Assembly (NCBI RefSeq): GCF_013170845.1
Contig: NZ_CP033367.1
Coordinates: 5,023,001-5,087,000, forward strand
DNA length: 64,000 bases
Origin: Mesorhizobium loti R88b
Lineage (GTDB): Bacteria; Pseudomonadota; Alphaproteobacteria; Rhizobiales; Rhizobiaceae
Reading direction: 5' to 3'
Shown: piece after piece, positions 54,371 to 63,663 of the stretch
Position numbering within the stretch: the first letter of the stretch is position 1
Layout of the letters: every line of letters begins with the position of its first letter
Translations under genes and position numbers: made by a program
The notes under the pieces: generated by a model
What the model was told of the DNA's origin: nothing
Database searches by the model: none
Seen by the model: only the letters and a program-made list of their open reading frames with translations

Positions 54371-54998
54371 CGCCACCTCTCATCCTCCTGTTGCCGATCG
54401 GTTGCTGGTGCCGATGACGCCAGAGGAACTCGGGCTGGAGTTTCGGGTTGTCGTGCGCGGCGGCATACGCCGCGGCATCCGCCTGGAGCGGGCTTTCTGG
54501 ATATCGCTGAAGCAAATGGCGGAAAGCCGCAAGTGTACCATCGGCATGCTTGTCGACGAGATCGCCGAGAGCCAGCACCAGACCGGCAATCTGACATCCG
54601 CTATCAGGGTTGCCTGCATACGCGGGTTGGGGGAGGAAAATCTGACACTGAAAAGGCTTGCATCGATAAGGACGATCAACGCGATATTGGTCGCCTGCCC
54701 CTCGCCAGCCTTCGCCCTTTCATCGTCGAAAAAAATCTTGACCTTCAATGCGCCGTTCCAACAATTGGTAAGGCGCCAATTGCCGACCGGCCCGAACGAC
54801 GACGCGCGGCAAGACCTCAGGCTGGCCCTCGATCTCAATGTCGCCGACATTTTTGCGCGCCTCAATGCCAATAGCGAAACACCGGTCCCCAGCGGGTTCG
54901 TCATTGGCGCCGGTGAGCGCCGCTATCGGGGCCAGTTGAATGCGGTGCGAGCACCGCTGGTCGAACAGGACCTGCTGATGGCGTTCGTCAGCGGCTAA
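54360..54998 (+). CDS. Ribbon-helix-helix plus PAS-like protein of the adhesin operon
   Basis: A 212-residue cytosolic protein. Residues about 37-75 (RGIRLERAFWISLKQMAESRKCTIGMLVDEI, here shortened: RLERAFWISLKQMAE and CTIGMLVDEIAES) fit a ribbon-helix-helix domain of the RHH_4 type, often a DNA binder. Residues about 105-205 look like a PAS-type sensor (ACPSPAFALSSSKKILTFNAPF, ending VRAPLVEQDLLMAFVSG). It starts at a GTG at 54360 with AGGAGG upstream and overlaps the fusion-protein gene by 11 bases, so it is an operon member and probably controls adhesin or secretion expression. Domain calls are by eye. Confidence 0.72.
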   Translation: MSDSATSHPPVADRLLVPMTPEELGLEFRVVVRGGIRRGIRLERAFWISLKQMAESRKCTIGMLVDEIAESQHQTGNLTSAIRVACIRGLGEENLTLKRLASIRTINAILVACPSPAFALSSSKKILTFNAPFQQLVRRQLPTGPNDDARQDLRLALDLNVADIFARLNANSETPVPSGFVIGAGERRYRGQLNAVRAPLVEQDLLMAFVSG

Positions 54999-55020
54999 TG
55001 CATGTCTTGGAGGCAGAAGC

Positions 55021-55956
55021 CTACTGCAACCCTTCGCCGGGCGCCACGGTTGAAAGACCGCCCTTGATCTCCGCAACCTGCGCATTGCCGGATCTCGAGC
55101 CATGGATCCAGGCCCGGTCCGTGCTGAAAGAATACAGCGGAACATAATCCGGCAGATCGCTGTCGCGCAAAACAGTGTTGTCGAGGCTGTCGAGAATGAA
55201 CGTGCCGCTGCCCGTACTTACCGACAGCACAGCATGGAAAAACCCGCGCTTGCGATCCTGGAGAACGACGAGCGCCATGCTCTGCGCCGGGATGCCGGCC
55301 CTGAGCAGCGCCGTCATCTTCAGGATGACGAAATCCTCACAGTCGCCGGCGCGTTTCTCGAGCACTTCCCCGGGCTTTGCCCAATAGTCGAGCTTGCCGT
55401 AGACGACGCTGTCACTCCTGTAGGCGATCATGTGATTGATGGCGCTGTTGACGAAAGACAGCTTCTCGCTGAACCCCTTCCCCTGGGCCGTCGCGACCAG
55501 CCGGGCAAAAGCAGCGCTCTTTCGTTCGCAGGCACTGTTTGCCGTGCAGCCGACAATCGCCTGGTAGACAGGCGCCCAGCGCGCCGAAACCGGAAAGTTG
55601 TGCATGGACAATGCGACAGACCCGAACACGCCGGGGATGATGGCCGCGGTCTGGATAGGATCAATTCCGGCGTCAGCCGGCGCTGGCGCCGCTTCGGCTT
55701 GGGCTCCAGCAGTGGCGTAGCCGGCGGAAATCATACCGACCTGGTATCCCGTCGCAGGCTTCCAGGATTGAGGCCTTTCCAGGGAAACGCCACCCAGAAA
55801 AGGCGGCATCTGGACCCGCTCGACAAGCCCGCCGGTTGAAGCAACATCCTTGGAAAGGGTGCTCGCGAACGACAGCTGCGGCAGGGTTGCAAGGCCGATT
55901 GCCAGCAAGAGCACTTTGAGCCCGGTTATACCCGGTGCATTTTTTTCTTTTTTCAT
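55021..55956 (-). CDS. lapG: LapG-like (BTLCP) periplasmic cysteine protease
   Basis: Bacterial transglutaminase-like cysteine peptidase of 311 residues. Signal peptide GLKVLLLAIGLATLPQLSFA; a linker of about 80 residues; then the peptidase with Cys206 (RAGDCEDFVILK), His241 (FFHAVLSV) and Asp256 (FILDSLDN) forming the triad. LapG proteases clip the N-terminal retention module of LapA-type adhesins to release them. The ATG at 55956 (AAGGTGG upstream) is preferred over a GTG at 55965. It is tail to tail with the RHH gene and divergent from the adhesin gene, which is the natural substrate. No LapD is visible. Confidence 0.85.
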   Translation of the reverse strand: MKKEKNAPGITGLKVLLLAIGLATLPQLSFASTLSKDVASTGGLVERVQMPPFLGGVSLERPQSWKPATGYQVGMISAGYATAGAQAEAAPAPADAGIDPIQTAAIIPGVFGSVALSMHNFPVSARWAPVYQAIVGCTANSACERKSAAFARLVATAQGKGFSEKLSFVNSAINHMIAYRSDSVVYGKLDYWAKPGEVLEKRAGDCEDFVILKMTALLRAGIPAQSMALVVLQDRKRGFFHAVLSVSTGSGTFILDSLDNTVLRDSDLPDYVPLYSFSTDRAWIHGSRSGNAQVAEIKGGLSTVAPGEGLQ

Positions 55957-56279
55957 AACGCCCACCTTCGACTGTGGACGCTACCAATCTTGTCTCAAAT
56001 TATCGGAAAGGAAGGTGGATAACTGGAACGAAATCTACGTCATCTATTTTATGTAAAATTCTACTTAAATTTATACTTTCATTTACCACACGGCCGGAGA
56101 AGAGCCGCCGCCGGCACCGGCCAATATCCGCAACATATAACGGAGTATATATTGTCGGTTTACCATCCGTAAAAAATGCCATTTCATGCATATGCAGATA
56201 TATAAAATAGATTGACAGACCGTTGCAAAGCAATGGCCGCCACTGTCTCTTTCCGGGAATACCGGAGAGGTACAAGCAA
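55957..56279. promoter_or_regulatory. AT-rich divergent control region of lapG and the giant adhesin
   Basis: 323 bases, markedly AT-rich for this genome (for example 56030-56090 and 56130-56215). It holds a near-perfect palindrome CAACATATA (56131-56139), six bases, TATATATTG (56146-56154). A TATAAAAT-like element is near 56199-56206, about 80 bases before the adhesin start. The ribosome site GGAGAGG at 56264-56270 precedes ATG 56280. AT-rich regions of this kind are typical targets of MucR/Ros-type silencers in rhizobia; this is inference. Confidence 0.55.
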
Positions 56280-59200
56280 ATGACCACCAATATCGATCTG
56301 GACAGCGCCGCGGGTCCCTGGGACGAGCATTCCGCGGTCAATGATCACCACGGCCTGCCGTCGCAGGCGCAGATCCAGGTCGCGGAGGCAGCCTCGACAC
56401 AAAAGGCCGCTCCGGCGGCGGCCGAACCGGTTCCTGTCGATGTCGGCAGCGGCGCGCCCGTCAAACCGGAAGCTCCCGCGGAGGCGAAAGCGCCACCGGC
56501 GGCCGCGCCGCACGAATACGTGGCCGACGCCAACCATGTGGTGAAACTTCCGGCCAATGTCTCGATCGACAACATCAAGGTCGACGGCCACAACCTTGTG
56601 CTCGAACAGGCCGACGGTTCGGTGATCGTGATCAAGGATGGCGCGCTCAACGTGCCGACCTTCATGATTGGCGACGTCGAGGTGCCGCGCGTTGCGCTGA
56701 TTGCCGCGCTCGAGGCAAGCCATGTCGATGTCGCCTTCGGCGCCGACGGTTCGATGTCGGCGGGCCCAGGCGGTTCGACCTCGAGTGCGGGCGGAGACTT
56801 CTCGGTTCCCCCCGGCGGCATCGGCGACGGCTTCGGTCTTTCGGCGCTGTTGCCGCCGACGGATCTGGCGTTCGGCCAACCGGAGAACCGCGAACTGTTT
56901 CCGTCTCTTCTCAAGCCCAATTCCATACCGTCGATCATCGACCTGACGCCTTCCACCGGTGGCGGCGACACCGGTGTCAATGAGAAAGGCCTGCCGGCAA
57001 GCTCGGGATCGGAAGGCTCGGGCGAGGTGGCGGCGCCAGGGGCCGACGGTGACCCCTCCGAACACAACACCGGCACCTTCACCATCGTCTCGCCCGACGG
57101 TGTCGGCTCGCTGACCATCGCCGGCCAGGTGATTTCGGGCGCTGCCCTTGCCAACAGCGCATCGGCGCCGATCGAGATCACCACGCCGCTCGGCAACACG
57201 CTGACCATCAGCGGCTACGACGCCAGCACCGGCCAGGTGAGCTATAGTTACACGCTCGTCCATAGCGCGACACACTCCGTCGCGGGGACCGATTCCGTCT
57301 TCGAAAACATGACAGTGACGGTGACCGATAGCGACGGCGACACCTCGGCTCCTGCTACGCTGTCGGTCCAGATCATCGACGACGTGCCGACCGCCAATGC
57401 CGACACCGGCAACGTGCCGTCCGGCAGCCAGGCCGCCATCACAGGCGATGTGTTCGTGAACGACGTGTTCGGCGCTGACGGCAAGGATGCCGCGGGCGGC
57501 GTCGTTGGCGTGGCCAAGGGCACGACGAATGCGGACCTCGACGACGCCGGCACGCTCACTGCGGGGCTTCACGGCACCTACGGCACGCTGACGCTGCACG
57601 CCGACGGCTCCTACAGCTATGTGCGCGATGCCGGCTCGCCCGGCGGCGTCAACGACGTCTTCACCTACACCATCAAGGACGGCGACGGCGATCTCTCCCA
57701 CACCACGCTGACCATCGCCATCGGCGACGGCACCCCGCACATCGATGCGGTCCCCACGACCGGTGGCGCGGACACCACCGTCTACGAGGCAGGCCTTGCC
57801 ACGCGTCCCGGCGAGCCGGCGGGTTCGCATACGGGCGAAGCGGCCTATCCCACGACAGTCTCGGGCGCCGTCGACATCACCTCGCCGGACGGCGTGTCGG
57901 CTGTCTCGCTGCAGGGCGTCACCGTCGCAAGCACCGATGCGCTCAATCCGACGACGGTCATCTCCAACACCACCGGAACGCTCACCGCCTGGTACGAGGC
58001 GACGACCCCGACGACGGGCCACATCCACTACACCTACACGCTGCTCGACAACACCGGTGACACCAACAACACCTCGATCCCAGTCTCGATCGGCGTGACC
58101 GACACCGACCCAAGCACCCCAGAGACCGCCACCGGCACGCTGACCATCACCATCGTCGACGACGTGCCAACGGCGATCGCCGACACCGACGCCATCGCCG
58201 CTGGCCAGTTCGGCCCTGCTACGGGTAATGTGCTGACCGGCATCGATATCGCGGGCGGCGACGGCAATGCGACCGACGGCGTCGCCGACACCAAGGGCGC
58301 CGACGACGCGACCGTGGTCGGCGTCGCGGCCGGCAACACCGGTTCGGCACTCGACAACGGCGCCACTGTCGGCACCGTCATCAACGGCACCTATGGCGAC
58401 CTGACGCTCAACGCCGACGGGTCCTACAGCTACGCCCGCCATGCCGGCTCGCAAGGCAGCGTCAACGACGTCTTCACCTACACCATCAAGGACGGCGACG
58501 GCGAAACATCGCACACCACGCTGACCATCGCGGTCGGCGATTCAACGCCGGGCGACACGATCCCGGCGCCGTGCGGCGCGACGACGACGGTCTATGAAGC
58601 CGGCCTGCCGGCACGCGGCGGCGAGCCCGCCGGATCGGACGCGGCTGCGCCCTCCGAGACCACCTCGGGCACCATCGCCTTCACCTCGCCCGACGGCATC
58701 CAGACGGTCTCCCTGGGCGGCCATGTGCTGACCGGCGTGCCGACCGCATATGCCGACGGCACGACCGGCACGCTGACGGCAAGCTATGTCTACAATCCGG
58801 CCACCGGCGCCGGCACCATCAGCTATTCCTACACGCTCATCGACAACACCTCGGGCGACAACACCCATGCCAGCTTCGCCGTCGCCGTCACCGACGCCGA
58901 TGGCGACACCGCCCCGGCCGGCAACCTGGTCATCAACATCGTCGACGACGTGCCGACGGCGGTGGCCGACACCGACGCGGTGGCGGCGGGGTCGTTCGCG
59001 CCGATCGGCGGCAATGTCATCACCGGCACCGGCAGCGACGGCATTCCGGCCGGCGCCGACACCAAGGGCGCGGACGACGCGACCGTGGTCGGCGTCGCGT
59101 CCGGCAATACCGGTTCGGCTCTCGACAACGGCGCCACTGTCGGCACCGTCATCAACGGCACCTATGGCGACCTGACGCTCCACGCCGACGGTTCCTACAG

Positions 59201-62200
59201 CTACGCCCGCCATGCCGGCTCGCAAGGCAGCGTCAACGACGTCTTCACCTACACCATCAAGGACGGCGACGGCGACACATCGCACACCACGCTGACCATC
59301 GCGGTCGGCGATGCAACGCCGGGCGACACGATCCCGGCGCCGGGCGGCGCGACGACGACGGTCTATGAAGCCGGCCTGCCGGCACGCGGCGGCGAGCCCG
59401 CCGGATCGGACGCGGCAGCGCCCTCCGAGACCACCTCGGGCACCATCGCCTTCACCTCGCCCGACGGCATCCAGACGGTCACCCTGGGCGGCCATGTGCT
59501 GACCGGCGTGCCGACCGCATACGCCGACGGCACCACCGGCACTCTGACGGCAAGCTATGTCTACAATCCGGCCACCGGCGCCGGCACCATCAGCTATTCC
59601 TACACGCTCATCGACAACACCTCGGGCGACAACACCCATGCCAGCTTCGCCGTCGCCGTCACCGACGCCGATGGCGACACCGCCCCGGCCGGCAACCTGG
59701 TCATCAACATCGTCGACGACGTGCCGACCGCGGTGGCCGACACCGACGCGGTGGCGGCGGGGTCGTTCGCGCCGATCGGCGGCAATGTCATCACCGGCAC
59801 CGGCAGCGACGGCAATCCGGCCGGCGCCGACACCAAGGGCGCCGACGACGCGACCGTGGTCGGCGTCGCGGCCGGCAACACCGGTTCGGCTCTCGACAAC
59901 GGCGCCACTGTCGGCACCGTCATCAACGGCACCTATGGCGACCTGACGCTCAACGCCGACGGTTCCTACAGCTACGCCCGCCATGCCGGCTCGCAAGGCG
60001 GCGTCAACGACGTCTTCACCTACACCATCAAGGACGGCGACGGCGACACATCGCACACCACGCTGACCATCGCGGTCGGCGATGCAACGCCGGGCGACAC
60101 GATCCCGGCGCCGGGCGGCGCGACGACGACGGTCTATGAAGCCGGCCTGCCGGCCCGCGGCGGCGAGCCCGCCGGATCGGACGCGGCAGCGCCCTCCGAG
60201 ACCACCTCGGGCACCATCGCCTTCACCTCGCCCGACGGCATCCAGACGGTCACCCTGGGCGGCCATGTGCTGACCGGCGTGCCGACCGCATACGCCGACG
60301 GCACCACCGGCACTCTGACGGCAAGCTATGTCTACAATCCGGCCACCGGCGCCGGCACCATCAGCTATTCCTACACGCTCATCGACAACACCTCGGGCGA
60401 CAACACCCATGCCAGCTTCGCCGTCGCCGTCACCGACGCCGACGGCGACACCGCCCCGGCCGGCAACCTGGTCATCAACATCGTCGACGACGTGCCGACC
60501 GCGGTGGCCGACACCGATACAACCGTCTCCGCTGTCGCGACCGGCAACGTCATTACTGCCGTTGGCACCACCAATTCCGGAGCAGACACACTCGGCGCCG
60601 ATGGCGCGTCGATCTCCGGTGTTGTGGCCGGAAACAACGGCACCCCGGTCATCAACAATGCGGGTGTCGGTACCAGCGTCACCGGCGCGCTCGGCACATT
60701 GGTCCTGGGCGCCAACGGCGGCTACACCTACACGGCGAACCCGAACTCATCGGGCACGGACGTGTTCTCCTACACGCTCAAGGATGGCGACGGCGATACG
60801 TCAGTCACAACGCTGTCGATCACTGTCATCAACAGCTCACCCACTCTCGTGGCGGCGGCGGCGACAACGAGCGACGCAGCCGGCGATGACAACATTGTCG
60901 ATTCGAACACCGATGGATTTACAGCCCAGAACCAAAGCGGCTCGATGGGCTTCAACTTCGGCGGCGACGGCCCCAATGCGACAACGCCATTCTCCTACAG
61001 CTATGACGGCGGTCTCGGGTCCGCAGCCCAATCGCTTTCAACCAACGGCCTGGGCCAGACGATCCTGACACTCACCAGCGCGTCCTGGGTGCTTACACTC
61101 AATGAAGCGACGGGCGCTTACTCCTTCACGCAAACAGCTGCCTATCAGCATGATCTAGGGGCTTCAACGGATAGCGGTATCGTCACGGTCACTCTCACCG
61201 ACAGCGACGGAACGACGGCGACCAAAGCCTTGACCATGACGATCAATGACGATGTCCCGACCCTCGGGACAATCGACCATGGCGTGGTCGCCAACGAAGC
61301 CAACGTCACGATAACCGGACAAATGCCAGTGGATGGCGGCGCCGATCATCCGGTCACCGCGAGCCTCCTGTCGAACGTGGATCCGGCGGGCCTGACGGTC
61401 GGCGGAGCAGCTGTTCACTACTATGTCGATCCGGCTCATCCCGATACGCTGGTAGCCTACACAGGCGCCGACCATACGCTGAACAACGTCTTCACACTTA
61501 CCGTCGACCCGGTTCATGGCACCTACACGTTTACCGAACTGAAGCCACTCGATGCGATCCACACGAACCAGGTCATCAGCGGAGCGTCTTCCTTCGGCTC
61601 CGGCCCATCAAACGAACAGTTGCTGCTCGGCGGCAGCCCAAGCACCCAGCTCTCCATCGTCAGTGGCTGGAGCACCGGAGCAGGGTTCAATCTCAGCAAC
61701 TGGGAGAATGCGACCGCCGGCAGCGCGACGGCTGGTATCGTCATAGACTCGGTCAATGGGTCGACGGGTGGTTGGGGCGTTTCGAACAACAATTTCAATA
61801 ACGGCGAAATTCTTCGCTTCGATTTCGGAGCCGTCACCGACTACGACGGTGCCGGGGCGTTTGCGCCGGGTAGCTCGGCTTCCGCGAATGTGATATCCGC
61901 CAGCTTTACCTTCAGCAGCGGCAGCGACATCGCCTATGTGATCCATTATACCGATGGGACAACCTCATCAGCGACAGCCAACGGTATCACGAGCCTCACA
62001 CTACCGGCGGTAGCGGGCACCAACTTCATCGACTACGTCGAATTCTATTCCGTCAGCTCCAACTCGAAGGTCGCGCTCGCCAGCGTGTCGACTGCCGATA
62101 ACAATGGCACCAACAACCTCAACTTCAACGTCTCCGTCACCGATCATGACGGCGACACGGCGAGCAGCACGATCGGCATTACCGTCGACGGCGACCACAC

Positions 62201-63638
62201 GCTGAATGCCACGGCAGGCGTGAACAATGTCATCGCCGGTGGCGCGACCGCTGATACGTTGATCGGAGGCACAGGCAACGATCTGCTCATCGGCGGCGGC
62301 GGCAACGACACCCTGACGGGTGGCGCTGGCGCCGACCAATTCCGGATGGCGACCAACACCGGAACGGACACGATCAAGGACTTCGTGCACGGCACCGACA
62401 AGATCGGTCTGCTCGATACCGGCGTCAACGGCAGCGGCAGCGTCAATTTCGTCAACACCACCGGAAGCGCGTCCGGAACCGCTCTCAACGCCAGCGACTT
62501 CGTCACCCATGCTTCGATAGCGACGATCGTCGCCGCCGACGCCGCGCATATCATTCAGATCACTGCCGCGCAGACCGCGGCACAAATCGCGGCGGCGACG
62601 GGTTCTGCCACCAACGCCTATGTGCTTGCCTTCGACTCGACAACCAGCCGCGGCGAACTCTGGTTCGATACCGACTGGAGCACGGCAGGAGGCCGCACCC
62701 AGGTCGCAACCCTCGACAACATCACGACTTCAACGCAGCTAAACGCGCTGAACGCCGCCGACTTCGTCGTTCACAACAGCACGTCTGACCCCATAATCCT
62801 CGACCTGAACCATAACGGCTTCGCCTTTTCCGATATCAGCCATGGCGTCCAGTTCGACATCAATGGCGACGGCGCGAAGGACCAGGTTGCCTGGAACACG
62901 TCGAATGACGGCATGCTGGCAATGGATCTCAACCATGACGGCAAGATCGACGACGGCAAGGAACTGTTCACACAGAACTTCGCCGGCGGACACTTCGCCA
63001 ATGGCGCCGCCGCACTGGCTTCGCTCGACAGCAACCATGACGGCGTCATCGACCACAATGACGCGGCATTCAGCAGCCTGCTGATCTGGAAGGACGCCAA
63101 TGCCAACGGCATCAGCGATGCCGGGGAACTGTCCAGTCTCGCGGCCAACGGCGTCGTCTCCATAAGCACGACGCCCAGCCCGGCTTCTGGCGAGATCGAC
63201 GGCCAGGCCGTGACCGGCAACGGAACCTTCCACATGGCCGATGGAACGACGGGCAACTATGTCGAGGTCGAACTCGACACATCGCTCGCCACCACGCAGG
63301 CGCAGCCGTCCGTCGCCTCCGATGGCACCAAGACCTTCGCTATCGGCTCACTCGAGGTCACCGATCTGATCGCGGACTTCCATGACGGCGACAAGATCGA
63401 CCTTACCTCCCTGCTCAAGGGACTGGCCGGGGTGACCAATCTCGAAGCCGGCGGCTATGTCGAGATTGCACAGTCGTCAACCAATCCGGCGAATGCCGAA
63501 GTCAAGGTCGACACCAATGGTGGCGGCGACAACTGCCATACGGTCGCAGTGCTGGAGAACTATACGTTCCACAGCGCGGCAGAAGCGGTGAAAATATTGT
63601 ACGACGACAGTCATGGCACCAAGCATGACGCGGCTTAG
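56280..63638 (+). CDS. Giant RTX adhesin with retention module (LapA/BapA-like), type I secreted
   Basis: A 2452-residue surface protein. Residues about 1-85: Ala/Pro-rich start; about 87-190: retention-module-like domain (VVKLPANVSIDNIKVDGHN, VPTFMIGDVEVPRVALIAAL, ending PPGGIGDGFGLSALLPP); about 240-1414: DUF5801/VCBS-type repeats, of which the middle ones are 257-residue near-identical units; about 1415-1990: unique beta-rich part; 1990-2025: three RTX nonapeptides (GGTGNDLLI, GGGGNDTLT, GGAGADQFR); about 2171-2284: Asp/Asn-rich calcium loops (DLNHNG, DINGDG, DLNHDG, DSNHDG, DANANG); C-terminus from about 2356: type I secretion signal-like region (EVTDLIADFHDGDKIDLTSLL). Only two cysteines (765, 2419) were seen. 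The start at ATG 56280 (GGAGAGG upstream) is preferred over ATG 56223. It works with the neighbouring secretion genes and LapG-like protease. Confidence 0.93.
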   Translation: MTTNIDLDSAAGPWDEHSAVNDHHGLPSQAQIQVAEAASTQKAAPAAAEPVPVDVGSGAPVKPEAPAEAKAPPAAAPHEYVADANHVVKLPANVSIDNIKVDGHNLVLEQADGSVIVIKDGALNVPTFMIGDVEVPRVALIAALEASHVDVAFGADGSMSAGPGGSTSSAGGDFSVPPGGIGDGFGLSALLPPTDLAFGQPENRELFPSLLKPNSIPSIIDLTPSTGGGDTGVNEKGLPASSGSEGSGEVAAPGADGDPSEHNTGTFTIVSPDGVGSLTIAGQVISGAALANSASAPIEITTPLGNTLTISGYDASTGQVSYSYTLVHSATHSVAGTDSVFENMTVTVTDSDGDTSAPATLSVQIIDDVPTANADTGNVPSGSQAAITGDVFVNDVFGADGKDAAGGVVGVAKGTTNADLDDAGTLTAGLHGTYGTLTLHADGSYSYVRDAGSPGGVNDVFTYTIKDGDGDLSHTTLTIAIGDGTPHIDAVPTTGGADTTVYEAGLATRPGEPAGSHTGEAAYPTTVSGAVDITSPDGVSAVSLQGVTVASTDALNPTTVISNTTGTLTAWYEATTPTTGHIHYTYTLLDNTGDTNNTSIPVSIGVTDTDPSTPETATGTLTITIVDDVPTAIADTDAIAAGQFGPATGNVLTGIDIAGGDGNATDGVADTKGADDATVVGVAAGNTGSALDNGATVGTVINGTYGDLTLNADGSYSYARHAGSQGSVNDVFTYTIKDGDGETSHTTLTIAVGDSTPGDTIPAPCGATTTVYEAGLPARGGEPAGSDAAAPSETTSGTIAFTSPDGIQTVSLGGHVLTGVPTAYADGTTGTLTASYVYNPATGAGTISYSYTLIDNTSGDNTHASFAVAVTDADGDTAPAGNLVINIVDDVPTAVADTDAVAAGSFAPIGGNVITGTGSDGIPAGADTKGADDATVVGVASGNTGSALDNGATVGTVINGTYGDLTLHADGSYSYARHAGSQGSVNDVFTYTIKDGDGDTSHTTLTIAVGDATPGDTIPAPGGATTTVYEAGLPARGGEPAGSDAAAPSETTSGTIAFTSPDGIQTVTLGGHVLTGVPTAYADGTTGTLTASYVYNPATGAGTISYSYTLIDNTSGDNTHASFAVAVTDADGDTAPAGNLVINIVDDVPTAVADTDAVAAGSFAPIGGNVITGTGSDGNPAGADTKGADDATVVGVAAGNTGSALDNGATVGTVINGTYGDLTLNADGSYSYARHAGSQGGVNDVFTYTIKDGDGDTSHTTLTIAVGDATPGDTIPAPGGATTTVYEAGLPARGGEPAGSDAAAPSETTSGTIAFTSPDGIQTVTLGGHVLTGVPTAYADGTTGTLTASYVYNPATGAGTISYSYTLIDNTSGDNTHASFAVAVTDADGDTAPAGNLVINIVDDVPTAVADTDTTVSAVATGNVITAVGTTNSGADTLGADGASISGVVAGNNGTPVINNAGVGTSVTGALGTLVLGANGGYTYTANPNSSGTDVFSYTLKDGDGDTSVTTLSITVINSSPTLVAAAATTSDAAGDDNIVDSNTDGFTAQNQSGSMGFNFGGDGPNATTPFSYSYDGGLGSAAQSLSTNGLGQTILTLTSASWVLTLNEATGAYSFTQTAAYQHDLGASTDSGIVTVTLTDSDGTTATKALTMTINDDVPTLGTIDHGVVANEANVTITGQMPVDGGADHPVTASLLSNVDPAGLTVGGAAVHYYVDPAHPDTLVAYTGADHTLNNVFTLTVDPVHGTYTFTELKPLDAIHTNQVISGASSFGSGPSNEQLLLGGSPSTQLSIVSGWSTGAGFNLSNWENATAGSATAGIVIDSVNGSTGGWGVSNNNFNNGEILRFDFGAVTDYDGAGAFAPGSSASANVISASFTFSSGSDIAYVIHYTDGTTSSATANGITSLTLPAVAGTNFIDYVEFYSVSSNSKVALASVSTADNNGTNNLNFNVSVTDHDGDTASSTIGITVDGDHTLNATAGVNNVIAGGATADTLIGGTGNDLLIGGGGNDTLTGGAGADQFRMATNTGTDTIKDFVHGTDKIGLLDTGVNGSGSVNFVNTTGSASGTALNASDFVTHASIATIVAADAAHIIQITAAQTAAQIAAATGSATNAYVLAFDSTTSRGELWFDTDWSTAGGRTQVATLDNITTSTQLNALNAADFVVHNSTSDPIILDLNHNGFAFSDISHGVQFDINGDGAKDQVAWNTSNDGMLAMDLNHDGKIDDGKELFTQNFAGGHFANGAAALASLDSNHDGVIDHNDAAFSSLLIWKDANANGISDAGELSSLAANGVVSISTTPSPASGEIDGQAVTGNGTFHMADGTTGNYVEVELDTSLATTQAQPSVASDGTKTFAIGSLEVTDLIADFHDGDKIDLTSLLKGLAGVTNLEAGGYVEIAQSSTNPANAEVKVDTNGGGDNCHTVAVLENYTFHSAAEAVKILYDDSHGTKHDAA
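58551..59321 (+). repeat. 771-bp tandem repeat unit 1 in the adhesin
   Basis: Starts GGCGACACGATCCCGGCGCC and equals 257 codons. It differs from unit 2 at a few bases only, among them the change that makes Cys765 (PCGA instead of PGGA) and His/Asn in ADGSYSY. A degenerate 810-bp relative precedes it, and 58287-58550 already matches the later units at the same 771-bp offset. Confidence 0.9.
59322..60092 (+). repeat. 771-bp tandem repeat unit 2 in the adhesin
   Basis: Nearly identical to unit 1 and, over its first 420 bases, to unit 3. The unit joins a domain beginning TTTVYEAGLPARGGEPAG to one ending VNDVFTYTIKDGDGDTSHTT, the DUF5801 plus VCBS-like pair. Confidence 0.9.
60093..60517 (+). repeat. 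Partial repeat unit 3 in the adhesin
   Basis: Matches the first about 425 bases of unit 2 almost exactly, then changes abruptly after the codons for VADTD at 60517 into a divergent VCBS-like domain. The sharp edge suggests recombination or gene conversion. Confidence 0.85.
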
Positions 63639-63663
63639 GAGCGAAAGGAACGGGGTCAGGAAC

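Noticed and set aside
56304..56315. SAAG at adhesin residues 9-12 as the LapG cut site
   Set aside because: It lies before the retention module, so cutting there would not release the protein; reported only as part of the cleavage-site question.
58542..60410. Long open frame of 622 codons on the minus strand opposite the adhesin repeats, and another of 776 codons at 56184-58514
   Set aside because: They are repeats of Gly/Arg/Ala/Val-rich nonsense produced by the strong third-base GC bias of the adhesin gene; they have no domains and no ribosome site.
57400..60520. Repeat array as a possible CRISPR or satellite
   Set aside because: The periods are hundreds of bases, in frame, and encode VCBS/DUF5801-type domains; there are no short repeats with unique spacers.
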